From: Methanoculleus chikugoensis
GTDB lineage: Archaea; Halobacteriota; Methanomicrobia; Methanomicrobiales; Methanoculleaceae
Assembly: GCF_900095385.1 (NCBI RefSeq)
Contig: NZ_FMID01000014.1
Location: 1-57,169 of the forward strand
Reading direction: 5' to 3'
DNA: 57,169 bases
In this document: in pieces, positions 9,284 to 17,317 of the stretch
Numbering within the stretch: the first letter of the stretch is position 1
How the letters are laid out: each line of letters starts with the position of its first letter
Made by a program: the position numbers and the translations under genes
Notes under the pieces: model-generated
Told to the model about the DNA's origin: nothing
Database searches by the model: none
Seen by the model: the letters and a program-made list of their open reading frames with translations, nothing else

Positions 9284-9622
9284 TTACCGCCGGATCGCCC
9301 CGGCGATGACGCCGCCGATCAGGGAGAGAAGACCCTGGTAGACGAACGCCATCACGATGATGACGAGCGACGTTCCAAGGCCCGCGATGAACCCGAACGC
9401 CCCGAGGAGAACCGTGCCGCCGATGAGAAGCAGCACCGCGATGACGACGGCACCGAGGATGCCGGCAAACAGCCCGGCCTTCGCACCGTTCCCTACCCCG
9501 CCCCGGACCATCCAGCCCGCGACGAACCCGCCGATCAACGGCCCTATGACCGGCAGCAGGAAGCCGAGAACAAGCCCCACGAGCCACCCGACGATGACGC
9601 CGGTCCAGAAGTTATCCGCCAT
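9284..9622 (-). CDS. Small glycine-rich membrane protein, DUF5518-like (copy 2)
   Basis: 112 residues, almost all membrane-embedded: GVIVGWLVGLVLGFLLP, GPLIGGFVAGWMVRGG, AKAGLFAGILGAVVIAVLLL and a C-terminal segment ending in GGVIAGAIRR. The internal GPLIGGFVAGW and GxFAGILGAVV patterns mirror the paralogue downstream. The start ATG at 9622 is preceded by GGTGATGG and by a clear TATA element about 36 nt upstream (9658-9665). This indicates the promoter for a two-gene operon of paralogous membrane proteins. Function unknown. Confidence 0.72.
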   Translation of the reverse strand: MADNFWTGVIVGWLVGLVLGFLLPVIGPLIGGFVAGWMVRGGVGNGAKAGLFAGILGAVVIAVLLLIGGTVLLGAFGFIAGLGTSLVIIVMAFVYQGLLSLIGGVIAGAIRR

Positions 9623-9657
9623 ATTCTTCCATCACCGCCGGGGATTCGGAGACGTGG

Positions 9658-9665
9658 TATATAAG
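9658..9665 (-). promoter_or_regulatory. TATA box for the DUF5518-like pair
   Basis: The minus strand reads CTTATATACC, an excellent archaeal TATA element, 36 nt before the ATG at 9622. That places transcription start about 10 nt before the start codon. Confidence 0.6.
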
Positions 9666-9684
9666 CGTTGGGGCGGGTGACCGG

Positions 9685-10629
9685 TCACGGGCGGATCCGG
9701 GTTCCCGCCCGCCCGGAAAGCGCCCGGAAGGCACCCTCCAGCGACGCGATGGTCGCCCGCTTCCCGCCGGCTTCGAGGAACCCGAGAGCCGCCTCGATCT
9801 TCGGCCCCATCGTCCCGGGAGGAAACTGCCCCGCCGCGAGGTGGCGTTGCGCTTCGCGAACCGTCATCTCGCCGATCTTCTGCTGGTCCGGCCGCCCGTA
9901 GTTCAGGGCGACACGCTCGACGTCGGTCAGGATCAGGAGGTCTTCGGCACCGACGAGCCGGGCAAGGAGGGCTGCGGTGAGGTCCTTGTCCACGACCGCC
10001 TCGACGCCCCGGAGGGTGCCTCCACCGTCCGCGACCACCGGGACGCCTCCGCCGCCCGCGGCGATCACGATCGTCCCGGCTGAGAAGAGGGTGGCGATCG
10101 CCCGCTCCTCCACGAGAGCGACCGGACGCGGGGAGGGGACGACACGCCGGGAACCCTGCCCCGGGATCCGGACCATCCGCCAGCCCTTCTCACTTTCGAG
10201 CCTCCTCGCCTGCATCGCGGTGTAGAACGGGCCGATGGGTTTCTCGGGGTTCGTAAATGCCGGATCGTCGCCGTCGACCAGGGTCTGGGTGAGCACCGTC
10301 GCGACCGGGCGGTCGAGCCCGGCCTCCCGGAGCGCCTCCTGCATCGACTGCTGGAGCATGTAGCCGATCATCCCCTGGCTCTCCGCCCCGCAGACGTCGA
10401 GCGGCATCGGCGGGAGGGTCTCCTTCGCGAGCTCGTTTTTGAGGAGGATGTCCCCCACCTGCGGCCCGTTCCCGTGGGTGACCGCGACGGCGTAGCCTTC
10501 GGCTGCGATCGTTGCGATCTGCCGCGACGCCTTTTGGACGTTCGCGAACTGCTCCTCGGCCGTCCCCGTCTCCCGGTGCTGCAGGATGGCGTTGCCGCCG
10601 AGCGCGATCACCACGGCTCTCCCCGGCAT
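9685..10629 (-). CDS. arcC: Carbamate kinase
   Basis: 314 residues, full length for carbamate kinase, which transfers phosphate from carbamoyl phosphate to ADP, yielding ATP. Family blocks are ALGGNAIL at the N-terminus, AVAVTHGNGPQVG (about residues 49-61), VVPSPRPVALVE, IVIAAGGGGVPVV (about 191-203), VDKDLTAALLA, and the C-terminal GTMGPKIEAALGFLEAGG. The start ATG at 10629 lies 4 nt after the stop of the arginine deiminase gene, so the two are translationally linked. No ornithine carbamoyltransferase gene is present between or beside them; that step must be supplied elsewhere. Confidence 0.93.
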   Translation of the reverse strand: MPGRAVVIALGGNAILQHRETGTAEEQFANVQKASRQIATIAAEGYAVAVTHGNGPQVGDILLKNELAKETLPPMPLDVCGAESQGMIGYMLQQSMQEALREAGLDRPVATVLTQTLVDGDDPAFTNPEKPIGPFYTAMQARRLESEKGWRMVRIPGQGSRRVVPSPRPVALVEERAIATLFSAGTIVIAAGGGGVPVVADGGGTLRGVEAVVDKDLTAALLARLVGAEDLLILTDVERVALNYGRPDQQKIGEMTVREAQRHLAAGQFPPGTMGPKIEAALGFLEAGGKRATIASLEGAFRALSGRAGTRIRP

Positions 10630-10633
10630 CCCG

Positions 10634-11932
10634 TCACCCCCGCTCCAGCGTGCAGGTCATGCAGTGGGGGCCGCCGTAGCCCCCCGTCAGGTTCTCGAGG
10701 TGCAGCGGGAAGACCTCGATGCCGTGCCGGGCGAACTCCGGCTTGTGCGGGAAGATCCGGCCTTCGTTCATTATCCGGCGATAATCCTCCTTCGCGTGGC
10801 GTAAAAGCCGCCCGTAGCGCTCCGGGTCGCGGGCGGCCTTCCGCTCCAGGTTAAGGAGCACCGTCCGCATCACCCGTTCCCCCTCCACCGCGAGGATGCT
10901 CCCGTCCCGGACACAGAGGACGTTTGCGGCGTAGGAGAGCTGTTCGAGAATAGAGAGATCGATCACGGAGAACCCCTTCGACCGGATGTAGTCATAGAGG
11001 GTTGTCGTCTCGCCGGAAGGCTCGTAACCCCCTTCCGACCGGTGCCGGACCTCGACCTGCGCCCGCCGGAGGAGACGCTCTGAACCGAGCACCACCCCGC
11101 TTCCCGCGACGTTGAAGTAGGTGTCGAGGTGCATGTCGACCATCGGGTCGGGCCGGTCGCCCGGGATGAGCGGGTGGCCCGGCTGGTGAACGATGCCGAT
11201 CTCGTCGAACCCCGGGGCGAGATCGAGGAACCGGGATACCCCCTCGCGGTTCGTCCGATCTCCGGTGCCGACGAGGGCGAACTCCCCCATCGGCATGAAG
11301 TCGCCGCCCTCGAACGTCCCCGGGTCCTCGACCGTCCCGGCGATCGGGATGCCGAGGATCTCCCAGAGGAACCGGGTGATCTCGGGCTCCCTTGCCCGCT
11401 GCCGTTTTGCTGGCCGGCCGACGACGAGACCGCGGGCGGTCGCCGCCTGCTGGTCGCGCATGAAGTAGAGGTTTGCAAGCGGGCTCTGCCCGAGGATACG
11501 GACGTCCACCCCCCCGCGGGCACCCCTCCCGCCCACGTCGATGATCGGATTCAGGAGCAGGAGGGTGAAGAAGTGCAGCGAGTCCAGGGCATCGGCGTTC
11601 TGCTCCATGCTTCGCCGGGCTTCCGCCACCTCCCTTCTGCCGCCCCGGACGGCGACGGTCTCGTGCACCCAGTCGACGAGCCGCCGCCGCACCGCCGGAT
11701 CGCGGTCGGCTGCATCGAGAATCGTCTCCTTGAGCCGTAGCACCCGAACCCCGAACTCCTCCCCGAGCGTGCGCTGGAGAGCGTCGTGCTCGCACCGCGC
11801 CTCGTAGCGGCTGAACGCCCGTTCATAGAGCGCCGCGTACGGCTCAAGCAGCCCGAAGAACATCTCGATCCCCGGCCGGTGGACGGCCACCGTCCGGAGG
11901 CGGTCCCATTCCGCCCGAACCCCCGCCGCCAT
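10634..11932 (-). CDS. arcA: Arginine deiminase
   Basis: 432 residues from ATG 11932, preceded by GAGAGGTGA on the minus strand. The frame stays open much further upstream but without homology. It hydrolyses arginine to citrulline and ammonia. Substrate-pocket and catalytic blocks are present: FEGGDFMPMGE, HLDTYFNVAG (catalytic His in the HLDT segment), and the C-terminal GGPHCMTC with the nucleophile probably Cys424. Together with the following carbamate kinase it forms the first and last steps of the arginine deiminase pathway, giving one ATP per arginine. Acid or nitrogen stress could be the physiological context, but that is inference. Confidence 0.92.
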   Translation of the reverse strand: MAAGVRAEWDRLRTVAVHRPGIEMFFGLLEPYAALYERAFSRYEARCEHDALQRTLGEEFGVRVLRLKETILDAADRDPAVRRRLVDWVHETVAVRGGRREVAEARRSMEQNADALDSLHFFTLLLLNPIIDVGGRGARGGVDVRILGQSPLANLYFMRDQQAATARGLVVGRPAKRQRAREPEITRFLWEILGIPIAGTVEDPGTFEGGDFMPMGEFALVGTGDRTNREGVSRFLDLAPGFDEIGIVHQPGHPLIPGDRPDPMVDMHLDTYFNVAGSGVVLGSERLLRRAQVEVRHRSEGGYEPSGETTTLYDYIRSKGFSVIDLSILEQLSYAANVLCVRDGSILAVEGERVMRTVLLNLERKAARDPERYGRLLRHAKEDYRRIMNEGRIFPHKPEFARHGIEVFPLHLENLTGGYGGPHCMTCTLERG

Positions 11933-11937
11933 CCGGT

Positions 11938-12102
11938 TCACCTCTCCCCCCGGGGAGCGGCGAAGAAGTACGCGATCATCACCCCGACCGCCGTCGCCGC
12001 CGCGAGCACCCAGTTCACCCGGCCGCCGAGGGTGAAACTGATGCCCGCAAAGACGATGAACGCAAGTATACCGTAGAGGAGGAGTTTTACGTATCGCTGC
12101 AT
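11938..12102 (-). CDS. Small two-helix membrane protein upstream of arcA
   Basis: A 54-residue protein beginning MQRYVKLLLYGILAFIV, with two hydrophobic helices (LLLYGILAFIVFAGISFTL and WVLAAATAVGVMIAYFFAA) and a charged PRGER tail. It starts at ATG 12102 and stops 5 nt before arcA, and its 3' end carries the arcA ribosome-binding site. It is thus the likely first cistron of the arc operon. No family is recognised. A role as a membrane partner of the arginine pathway is only suggested by position. Confidence 0.65.
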   Translation of the reverse strand: MQRYVKLLLYGILAFIVFAGISFTLGGRVNWVLAAATAVGVMIAYFFAAPRGER

Positions 12103-12307
12103 CGGAAGAGTTTCCTCTTCCGGAGAACGGATAAACCTGTCGTAGGCCGGGGCCGGAATCCGGGATCCGGGAAACAGTGCAGGAAAACCGGTTTCGGGGC
12201 TTCAGATGCGCCCGTACCCGGCCGGGAAACAAAACCGCAAAAAATATCACCCGGAGAAACAACCCACACTCAAACCAGTGCTCTATCCGGCACACGGAGG
12301 TGTCCAC

Positions 12308-12508
12308 ATGAGGATCAGACCGTATAAACCCCCCATCTCGACGACCGCAAAGCCGTTTCGAATAGTGCGGAGACTGCAGCGCAACCCGACCTACACCCCG
12401 ATCAGGATCGGGCCGGCGATGAACGCCGCCGTCCTCGCAGCCCTCTCGGCGACATCCTCCATGTCGGGGCTGACCATCGGGGTCTGTATGCGTCTCGTGG
12501 GGCTGTGA
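12308..12508 (+). CDS. Small basic hypothetical protein
   Basis: A 66-residue protein starting MRIRPYKPPIS. The first 35 residues are strongly basic and proline-rich, and the C-terminal half is a single hydrophobic helix (AAVLAALSATSSMSGLTIGV). Start choice is firm: GGAGGTG lies 5 nt before the ATG, and a TATA-like AAAAAATATC at 12238-12247 precedes it. The strong signals support a real gene although no family is recognised. It could be a small membrane-anchored or nucleic-acid-binding protein. Confidence 0.5.
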   Translation: MRIRPYKPPISTTAKPFRIVRRLQRNPTYTPIRIGPAMNAAVLAALSATSSMSGLTIGVCMRLVGL

Positions 12509-12634
12509 TACGCTCCGGACGCGGAACCGGATCTGTTTCCCTTCTTTCCGCCGGAGATCGCACCGTTAGCCTGCGCTGTCCAGAAGCGACGTCCTGACGG
12601 AACAGAGTTCGAGAAGACGCGAAGGGGAAGACAG

Positions 12635-13129
12635 TTACAACCCGATAAGATCCATCGCCCAGAGCCCGAACCGGACCATCCCCGTCCGCAACGTGCCGAG
12701 GAGGTTGTTCCCCTCGACCGTGGCCGTGCCGTTTTGCATCGCCGCCCGGAAGGTGTCGAACGGCCGGTCGGAGACCATGACCTCCTCCACCGTCGCGGCG
12801 TCGGCGGTCACCGTGGCGATCGGGTCCGGGCAGCCCTTCGCGTCGAACTGGACGATCTTTTTGTCGTGGAACGTGATCCCGATGACCAGCACGCCGTCGG
12901 GAGACACGACGTAAAGGTTGACCTTCTCATCCGCAAACGGCCCGGTCACCCATCCCGGCAGCCGGTCGGCGTACTCGTTGTAGGTCAGGGTATACTCCCG
13001 CATCGCGAAGAGGAGTTTCACCTCCGCCGGGGTCAGGTCGGCGTTCTCGACCACGAGCGCGCCCGCCGGTGCGGTGAGCGCCAGCGCCGCGAGGAGAAGG
13101 ACGAGGACCATCCGGGCGCCCGGGGTCAT
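12635..13129 (-). CDS. Exported protein, possibly SCP2-like fold
   Basis: 164 residues with an N-terminal signal segment (MVLVLLLAALALTAPAGALV, cleavage likely near residue 24). The mature region is alpha/beta. The C-terminal stretch (VEEVMVSDRPFDTFRAAM, then GTATVEGNNLLGTL) resembles the sterol-carrier-protein-2 pattern of an aspartate, an Ala/Met helix and GxxxVEGD-like strand, as seen in archaeal exported proteins of unknown function. This likeness is weak and not assignable without a profile search. A second in-frame ATG (residue 7) is an equally good start. It is divergent from the DrrAB-like ABC genes. Confidence 0.6.
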   Translation of the reverse strand: MTPGARMVLVLLLAALALTAPAGALVVENADLTPAEVKLLFAMREYTLTYNEYADRLPGWVTGPFADEKVNLYVVSPDGVLVIGITFHDKKIVQFDAKGCPDPIATVTADAATVEEVMVSDRPFDTFRAAMQNGTATVEGNNLLGTLRTGMVRFGLWAMDLIGL

Positions 13130-13466
13130 CGAAGAGCCCCCGCCCGCGCTCCGCGCTCCGGTGCGCCGGCCCGGGAAGCGATGCTCAGCGTGGAGCGAGC
13201 CCGCTCATCCCCTCCCCGGGTCGTCAAACTGCTGCCGTACATGCCGTCTCCGGAAATGGATGGCCTATCCTGGTATTTCAGGATATCTATCCGGCCCGGG
13301 TGCCGAAGGGACGCCGGGGCGTATTTGCCGCCCCGGCCGGCACCCCGAAGACGCGGGGGGGGCGACTGCGCAGGTTCACGCACGGGGCCGCCGCATTCCG
13401 GGAGGGAAAAGGAGATATGACGGCATCGTGCATGGGGTATAAAGGCGCGGGAGCGGACGGCAACCG
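13130..13466. other. Divergent intergenic region with a GC-rich hairpin and TATA box
   Basis: 337 bp between divergent genes without convincing coding sequence. It contains a perfect 8-bp inverted repeat, GCCGGGGC at 13313-13320 and GCCCCGGC at 13330-13337, with a 9-nt loop. A TATA element (GGTATAAAGG; TATAAA at 13438-13443) serves the rightward ABC genes. The spacing from TATA to the ATG at 13467 is about 29 nt, so the transcript is probably leaderless. Confidence 0.55.
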
Positions 13467-14417
13467 ATGGGAGGAGACGATATCATCGAGGTGCGAGACC
13501 TCGAACATGCGTTTGGCGACTTCGCGGCGGTTCGCGGCATCAGTTTCACCGTCAGAAGAGGCGAGATCTTCTCCTTCCTCGGCCCTAACGGCGCGGGGAA
13601 GAGCACCACCATCAACATCCTGACGACCCTCCTCCCCCTCCAGAAGGGTGCGGTGCGCGTGGCCGGGTACGATGTCGCACGGGAGTCCGGGGAGGTCAGG
13701 AAGGCGATCGGCATCGTCTTCCAGGACGACGTGCTCGACCGGGATCTCACCGTTCAGGAGACGATGGAGTTCCACGGCCGGCTCTACAGCATCCCCCGGG
13801 AAGAACGGCGGCGGCAGATCGACGACCTGCTCCGGGTCGTCGAACTTGAGTTCAAACGGGACGAGCGGACAAAGAACCTCTCCGGCGGGATGAAACGGCG
13901 GCTCCAGATCGCTCGCGGCCTGATGACCCGGCCCGAGGTGCTCTTCCTGGACGAGCCGACGCAGGGGCTCGATCCCCAGACGCGGATGCGGATCTGGGAC
14001 TATATCCGGCAGGTGAACGGGGCCGGGACGACGATATTTTTGACGACGCACTACATGGAGGAGGCCGATATGCTCTCCGACCGTATCGGCATCATCGACC
14101 ACGGCAGGATCGTCGTCACCGGAACCCCGGCCGAGCTGAAGAACGCCCTCGGCGAAGACGTCGTCTACCTGGAGACCGACGACGACAGAAGGGCCAGGGA
14201 TGCCCTTTCGGGGATCGAAGAGATCCGGTCGGTCACGGATTCGACCCGCGGCCTCTCGGTCACGATATCGGCAGACGGGAGTCACTGCCTTCCGATAATC
14301 GTCGATGCGGTGCGCAGCGCCGGTATTGGGATCTCGAGCGTGAACCTGAAGAAACCCACGATGGACGACGTCTTCGTCCACTACACCGGAAGAGAACTGC
14401 GCGATACGGGGGCATGA
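13467..14417 (+). CDS. ABC-2 type exporter ATP-binding protein (DrrA-like)
   Basis: 316-residue ABC ATPase of the daunorubicin-resistance family. Walker A GPNGAGKST (about residues 44-52), Q-loop in IGIVFQDDVLDRDL, signature NLSGGMKRRLQIARGL, Walker B VLFLDEPTQGLD and H-loop IFLTTHYMEEADML are all present. The C-terminal segment ending in KKPTMDDVFVHYTGRELRD is characteristic of DrrA subunits. The cognate membrane subunit starts 5 nt downstream. Expected to power export of a hydrophobic compound or lipid; the substrate is unknown. A TATA box at 13438 suggests a leaderless message. Confidence 0.9.
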   Translation: MGGDDIIEVRDLEHAFGDFAAVRGISFTVRRGEIFSFLGPNGAGKSTTINILTTLLPLQKGAVRVAGYDVARESGEVRKAIGIVFQDDVLDRDLTVQETMEFHGRLYSIPREERRRQIDDLLRVVELEFKRDERTKNLSGGMKRRLQIARGLMTRPEVLFLDEPTQGLDPQTRMRIWDYIRQVNGAGTTIFLTTHYMEEADMLSDRIGIIDHGRIVVTGTPAELKNALGEDVVYLETDDDRRARDALSGIEEIRSVTDSTRGLSVTISADGSHCLPIIVDAVRSAGIGISSVNLKKPTMDDVFVHYTGRELRDTGA

Positions 14418-14421
14418 ACGG

Positions 14422-15258
14422 ATGGCATGGGAGTTCCTTACCGTCTACTGGCGGGAGATGATCCGGTTCGTCAGGTTCAGGACACAGCTCTTCTCGTCGC
14501 TCCTGCAGCCGGCGCTCTGGATGGCGTTCTTCGGCGTCGCGATGTCCTCGAACTTCGACCGGTTCACGTCGTCGATCCCGGCCCCGGCCGGCGTCGTCCC
14601 CCTCGACTACCTCACCTTCATGGCCGCCGGGGTGATCGCGATGACGACCCTCTTCACGAGCCTGTTCGGAGGGATGAGTCTCCTCTTCGACAAGAACTGG
14701 GGGCTGATGCGGGAGATGCTCGCAAGCCCCATGCCCCGGACGCACATCATGCTCGGGGTCAGCCTCTCGGGGATGACGAAATCGTTCATCCAGGTCTCCA
14801 TCATCATGGCCTTCGGCCTCCTCCTCGGGGTGCAGTTCTTCCCGGGGTATTCGGCCGCCCGGACCGTCCTCTCGATCCTCGGCATATTCGCGTTCGTCGC
14901 CGCCTTCTCGCTCGGGTTCCTGCTCTTCTCCTCCGCCATCTCGATGCGCCTCGAAAGCCCCGAAGGGCTGCAGGGGATCATGACGCTCCTCACCCTGCCG
15001 CTCTTCTTCGTTTCGAACGCCCTCTACCCGATCCAGGCGTTCCCGCCGCTTTTGCAGGCGCTTTCGATCTACAACCCCCTGACCCACCTGGTCAACGGGA
15101 TCCGCTACTTCGCCCTCGGAAACGATTTCTTCGCCGTCGGCGCCCGCTACACCTCCAGCACGGTCGACGTCCTCGGGTCGTTCGCGTACCTGGCAATCTT
15201 TGCGGCGGTGATGTATCTCCTTGCCCGGCGGACGTTTGAGAAGGCGGTCGTGACGTAA
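14422..15258 (+). CDS. ABC-2 type transporter permease (DrrB-like)
   Basis: 278 residues with six predicted membrane segments and the ABC-2 signature region near the C-terminus (FFVSNALYPIQAFPPLLQALSIYNPLTHLVNGIR, shown here as the family consensus block at about residues 193-226). The N-terminus WREMIRFVRFRTQLFSSLLQPALWM is typical of DrrB-like subunits. It forms the channel for the ATPase encoded 5 nt upstream. The next gene (DUF4097 lipoprotein) starts 34 nt downstream on the same strand and may be co-expressed. Confidence 0.88.
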   Translation: MAWEFLTVYWREMIRFVRFRTQLFSSLLQPALWMAFFGVAMSSNFDRFTSSIPAPAGVVPLDYLTFMAAGVIAMTTLFTSLFGGMSLLFDKNWGLMREMLASPMPRTHIMLGVSLSGMTKSFIQVSIIMAFGLLLGVQFFPGYSAARTVLSILGIFAFVAAFSLGFLLFSSAISMRLESPEGLQGIMTLLTLPLFFVSNALYPIQAFPPLLQALSIYNPLTHLVNGIRYFALGNDFFAVGARYTSSTVDVLGSFAYLAIFAAVMYLLARRTFEKAVVT

Positions 15259-15291
15259 GGGTAATCTCCTATTGCAGCAGAGAGAACGACC

Positions 15292-16152
15292 ATGCAGCGA
15301 ACCGTATACGCGGTGCTGGCCCTTGCCGTCCTCACCACCGTTCTTGCCGGATGCACCGGGGTGCCGGGCCTCGAGGAGACGGAGCAGTTCGACCGGACGG
15401 TCGCGATGGAGCCCGGGAGCGGCATCGTCGTGATCAACCGCAACGGAAACGTCGCCGTGACCGTCCGCGAGGGGAATGACGTCGGCATCACGGCGGTCAA
15501 ACGATCCGTATACGGCCGGGGCGAACTCGATAAGGCCAGAATCGAGGTGACGGAGGGCGATCCCCTCAGGGTGGAGACGGTGCATACCGGGTTCAACCCG
15601 CGGGTGAGCGTCGACTACACGATATCCCTGCCGCCGACCGTCGTCCTGCAGAGGATCGAGAGTTCGAACGGCGGGATCAAACTCGCGGGAGTGCGGGTTA
15701 CAGAGACGGAACTCCTGACGTCGAACGGCCGGGTGATCGTCGACGGCGCTCCCGGCGGCGATCTCGCGGCGACCTCCTCGAACGGCCGGATCGAACTCTC
15801 GGGCGTCGAGGGCTACGTTACTGCGACGACCAGCAACGCCGGCATCACGGTGGAGGACTGCGGGGGAGTTGCAGGGCTCTCGACCTCGAACGGAGCAATA
15901 TCCACCGAGATTTCCGCCATCCGGGGGGACGTGACGGTATCGTCGAGCAACGCCGGCATCACGCTCAGGTTCGCAGAGGATCTGGACGCCCGGCTGGCCG
16001 CCACCACCTCGAACGGCAGGATAGCGGTTCACGGTCTTATGCTCCGGCTCGAAGAGTCGACGGGTACCTCGGTCTCGGGAACGCTCGGCAACGGGGGGCC
16101 GACCGTCACCGTCACGACCTCGAACGCCGGCATCGACCTCTTCGGCCCCTGA
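15292..16152 (+). CDS. DUF4097-type repeat lipoprotein
   Basis: 286 residues. An N-terminal signal peptide ends in lipobox LAGC (Cys at about residue 21), so it is an exported lipid-anchored protein. The rest is a run of short strands alternating the phrases TSNGRI and TSNAGI (at least seven, for example STSNGAIST and TTSNAGIDLFG), the hallmark of the beta-helix-forming DUF4097 putative adhesin family. Function is unknown; the family is often encoded near transporters or anti-sigma factors. Co-orientation with the upstream ABC exporter suggests a cell-envelope role. Confidence 0.8.
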   Translation: MQRTVYAVLALAVLTTVLAGCTGVPGLEETEQFDRTVAMEPGSGIVVINRNGNVAVTVREGNDVGITAVKRSVYGRGELDKARIEVTEGDPLRVETVHTGFNPRVSVDYTISLPPTVVLQRIESSNGGIKLAGVRVTETELLTSNGRVIVDGAPGGDLAATSSNGRIELSGVEGYVTATTSNAGITVEDCGGVAGLSTSNGAISTEISAIRGDVTVSSSNAGITLRFAEDLDARLAATTSNGRIAVHGLMLRLEESTGTSVSGTLGNGGPTVTVTTSNAGIDLFGP

Positions 16153-16216
16153 CCGGCGCGCTCCCCGTAACCTTTTATCTCCTCCGCACATATCTTCGAG
16201 CATCCGATGATCCGCC

Positions 16217-17188
16217 ATGACGCACCTTCTGTTCTTTGCCGTTGAGGGGATACCCTGCGCTCTTCCTCTCGCCGATATCCGGCAGGTTGTCGGCATGGTG
16301 GAACTCCAGCCGGAGACCGGCAAACGCCGCGGGGGAGCGGGAACCATGAACCTGCACGGCAGAACCGTCCCGGTCTACTCGCTCCGGAGTCTTCTCGGGC
16401 TCGCCGAGCGCCCTCCTCTCCCCACCGACGTCCTCATCATCGCTCACCCCCCCGGAGAATGCGCGGCCCTCTGGGCGGACGGGGTGCGGGGGGTGCAGGA
16501 GAGCCGGGTGCAACTCCCGCCCGACGCCTCCCCCTCTCCCGGCGCGCTGCCGACCGAAGAAGGAGAGATCATCATCCACGATCTCGGCGCGTTCCTTGCA
16601 GCGGAAGAGACCGCGCACCACCTCCTCCCGGCCGGCGCGACCGTTACCGGGGGGGCGGCACCGCCTCACGACGCCGAAAAGGCCGGTGAGATCCTCGCAG
16701 AACGGGCGCGGGCGTTCGCGCGGCCCGAGAAAGAGAATGGCGAGACCCCGTTCTCGGAACTCCTCACGTTCAGGCTCGCGGGTCAGGAGTACGCCATCAA
16801 GACACAGTACATCCGCGAAGTCTTCATCATGCACGAGATCACCCCGGTCCCCGGGGTTCCCGACTTCATCGTCGGGATCTGTGCCGTCAGGGGCGAGATC
16901 ATCTCCGTCGTCGATCTCCGCGCACTCTTCTCGATCCCGAAACACGGCCTGACCGACCTCAACCGGGTCATCGTCCTCTCCGACGGGACGGTGACCTTTG
17001 GAATTCTTGCGGACTACATCACGGACATCTACATCCGGCCGACCGATCAGTTCTCCCCCATAGAGCCCGGCACGACGCCTATCGAGCAGCGTTACCTCCT
17101 GGGCGCCATAGACGAATCGGTGATCGCCCTCGACGCGGCCGCGATCCTCGCCGACCCCGCGATGGTGATTGACCAGACGAGAAAATAG
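16217..17188 (+). CDS. Double CheW-domain chemosensory coupling protein
   Basis: 323 residues carrying two CheW domains. The first (about 1-135) starts LLFFAVEGIPCALPLADIRQV and has the NLHGRTVPVYSL strand. After an Ala/Glu-rich linker the second (about 180-320) reads LLTFRLAGQEYAIKTQYIREV, with the CheW core VPGVPDFIVGICAVRGEIISVVDL. CheW couples receptors to CheA; two domains in tandem could bridge receptor and kinase arrays. The first domain is more diverged and shorter than the second. A TATA-like CTTTTATC at 16171-16178 lies upstream. The chemoreceptor gene follows at 17318. Confidence 0.85.
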   Translation: MTHLLFFAVEGIPCALPLADIRQVVGMVELQPETGKRRGGAGTMNLHGRTVPVYSLRSLLGLAERPPLPTDVLIIAHPPGECAALWADGVRGVQESRVQLPPDASPSPGALPTEEGEIIIHDLGAFLAAEETAHHLLPAGATVTGGAAPPHDAEKAGEILAERARAFARPEKENGETPFSELLTFRLAGQEYAIKTQYIREVFIMHEITPVPGVPDFIVGICAVRGEIISVVDLRALFSIPKHGLTDLNRVIVLSDGTVTFGILADYITDIYIRPTDQFSPIEPGTTPIEQRYLLGAIDESVIALDAAAILADPAMVIDQTRK

Positions 17189-17250
17189 ACCGGTTTTATA
17201 TCCCAATTAGCGGTAACGGGAGCCCTGAACGTCATTCACGGGACAGATCA

Positions 17251-17258
17251 TTATTTAA
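17251..17258 (+). promoter_or_regulatory. TATA box for the chemoreceptor gene
   Basis: TTATTTAA followed by CCGG, in an otherwise GC-rich spacer. Transcription start is expected near 17280, downstream of an in-frame GTG at 17267. This makes ATG 17318 the more credible translation start. Confidence 0.5.
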
Positions 17259-17317
17259 CCCGGAGTGTGCATCAATCTATTAAGTCGTCGTACAAGAGCG
17301 AGTGGAACGGAAGTAGC

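Noticed and set aside
10634-12307. 557-residue version of arginine deiminase
   Set aside because: The extra 125 residues upstream of ATG 11932 overlap the small membrane protein gene and have no family likeness; the ribosome site supports 11932.
13313-13337. Hairpin as an intrinsic terminator
   Set aside because: It lies between divergent genes and has no T-run; kept only as a structural note.
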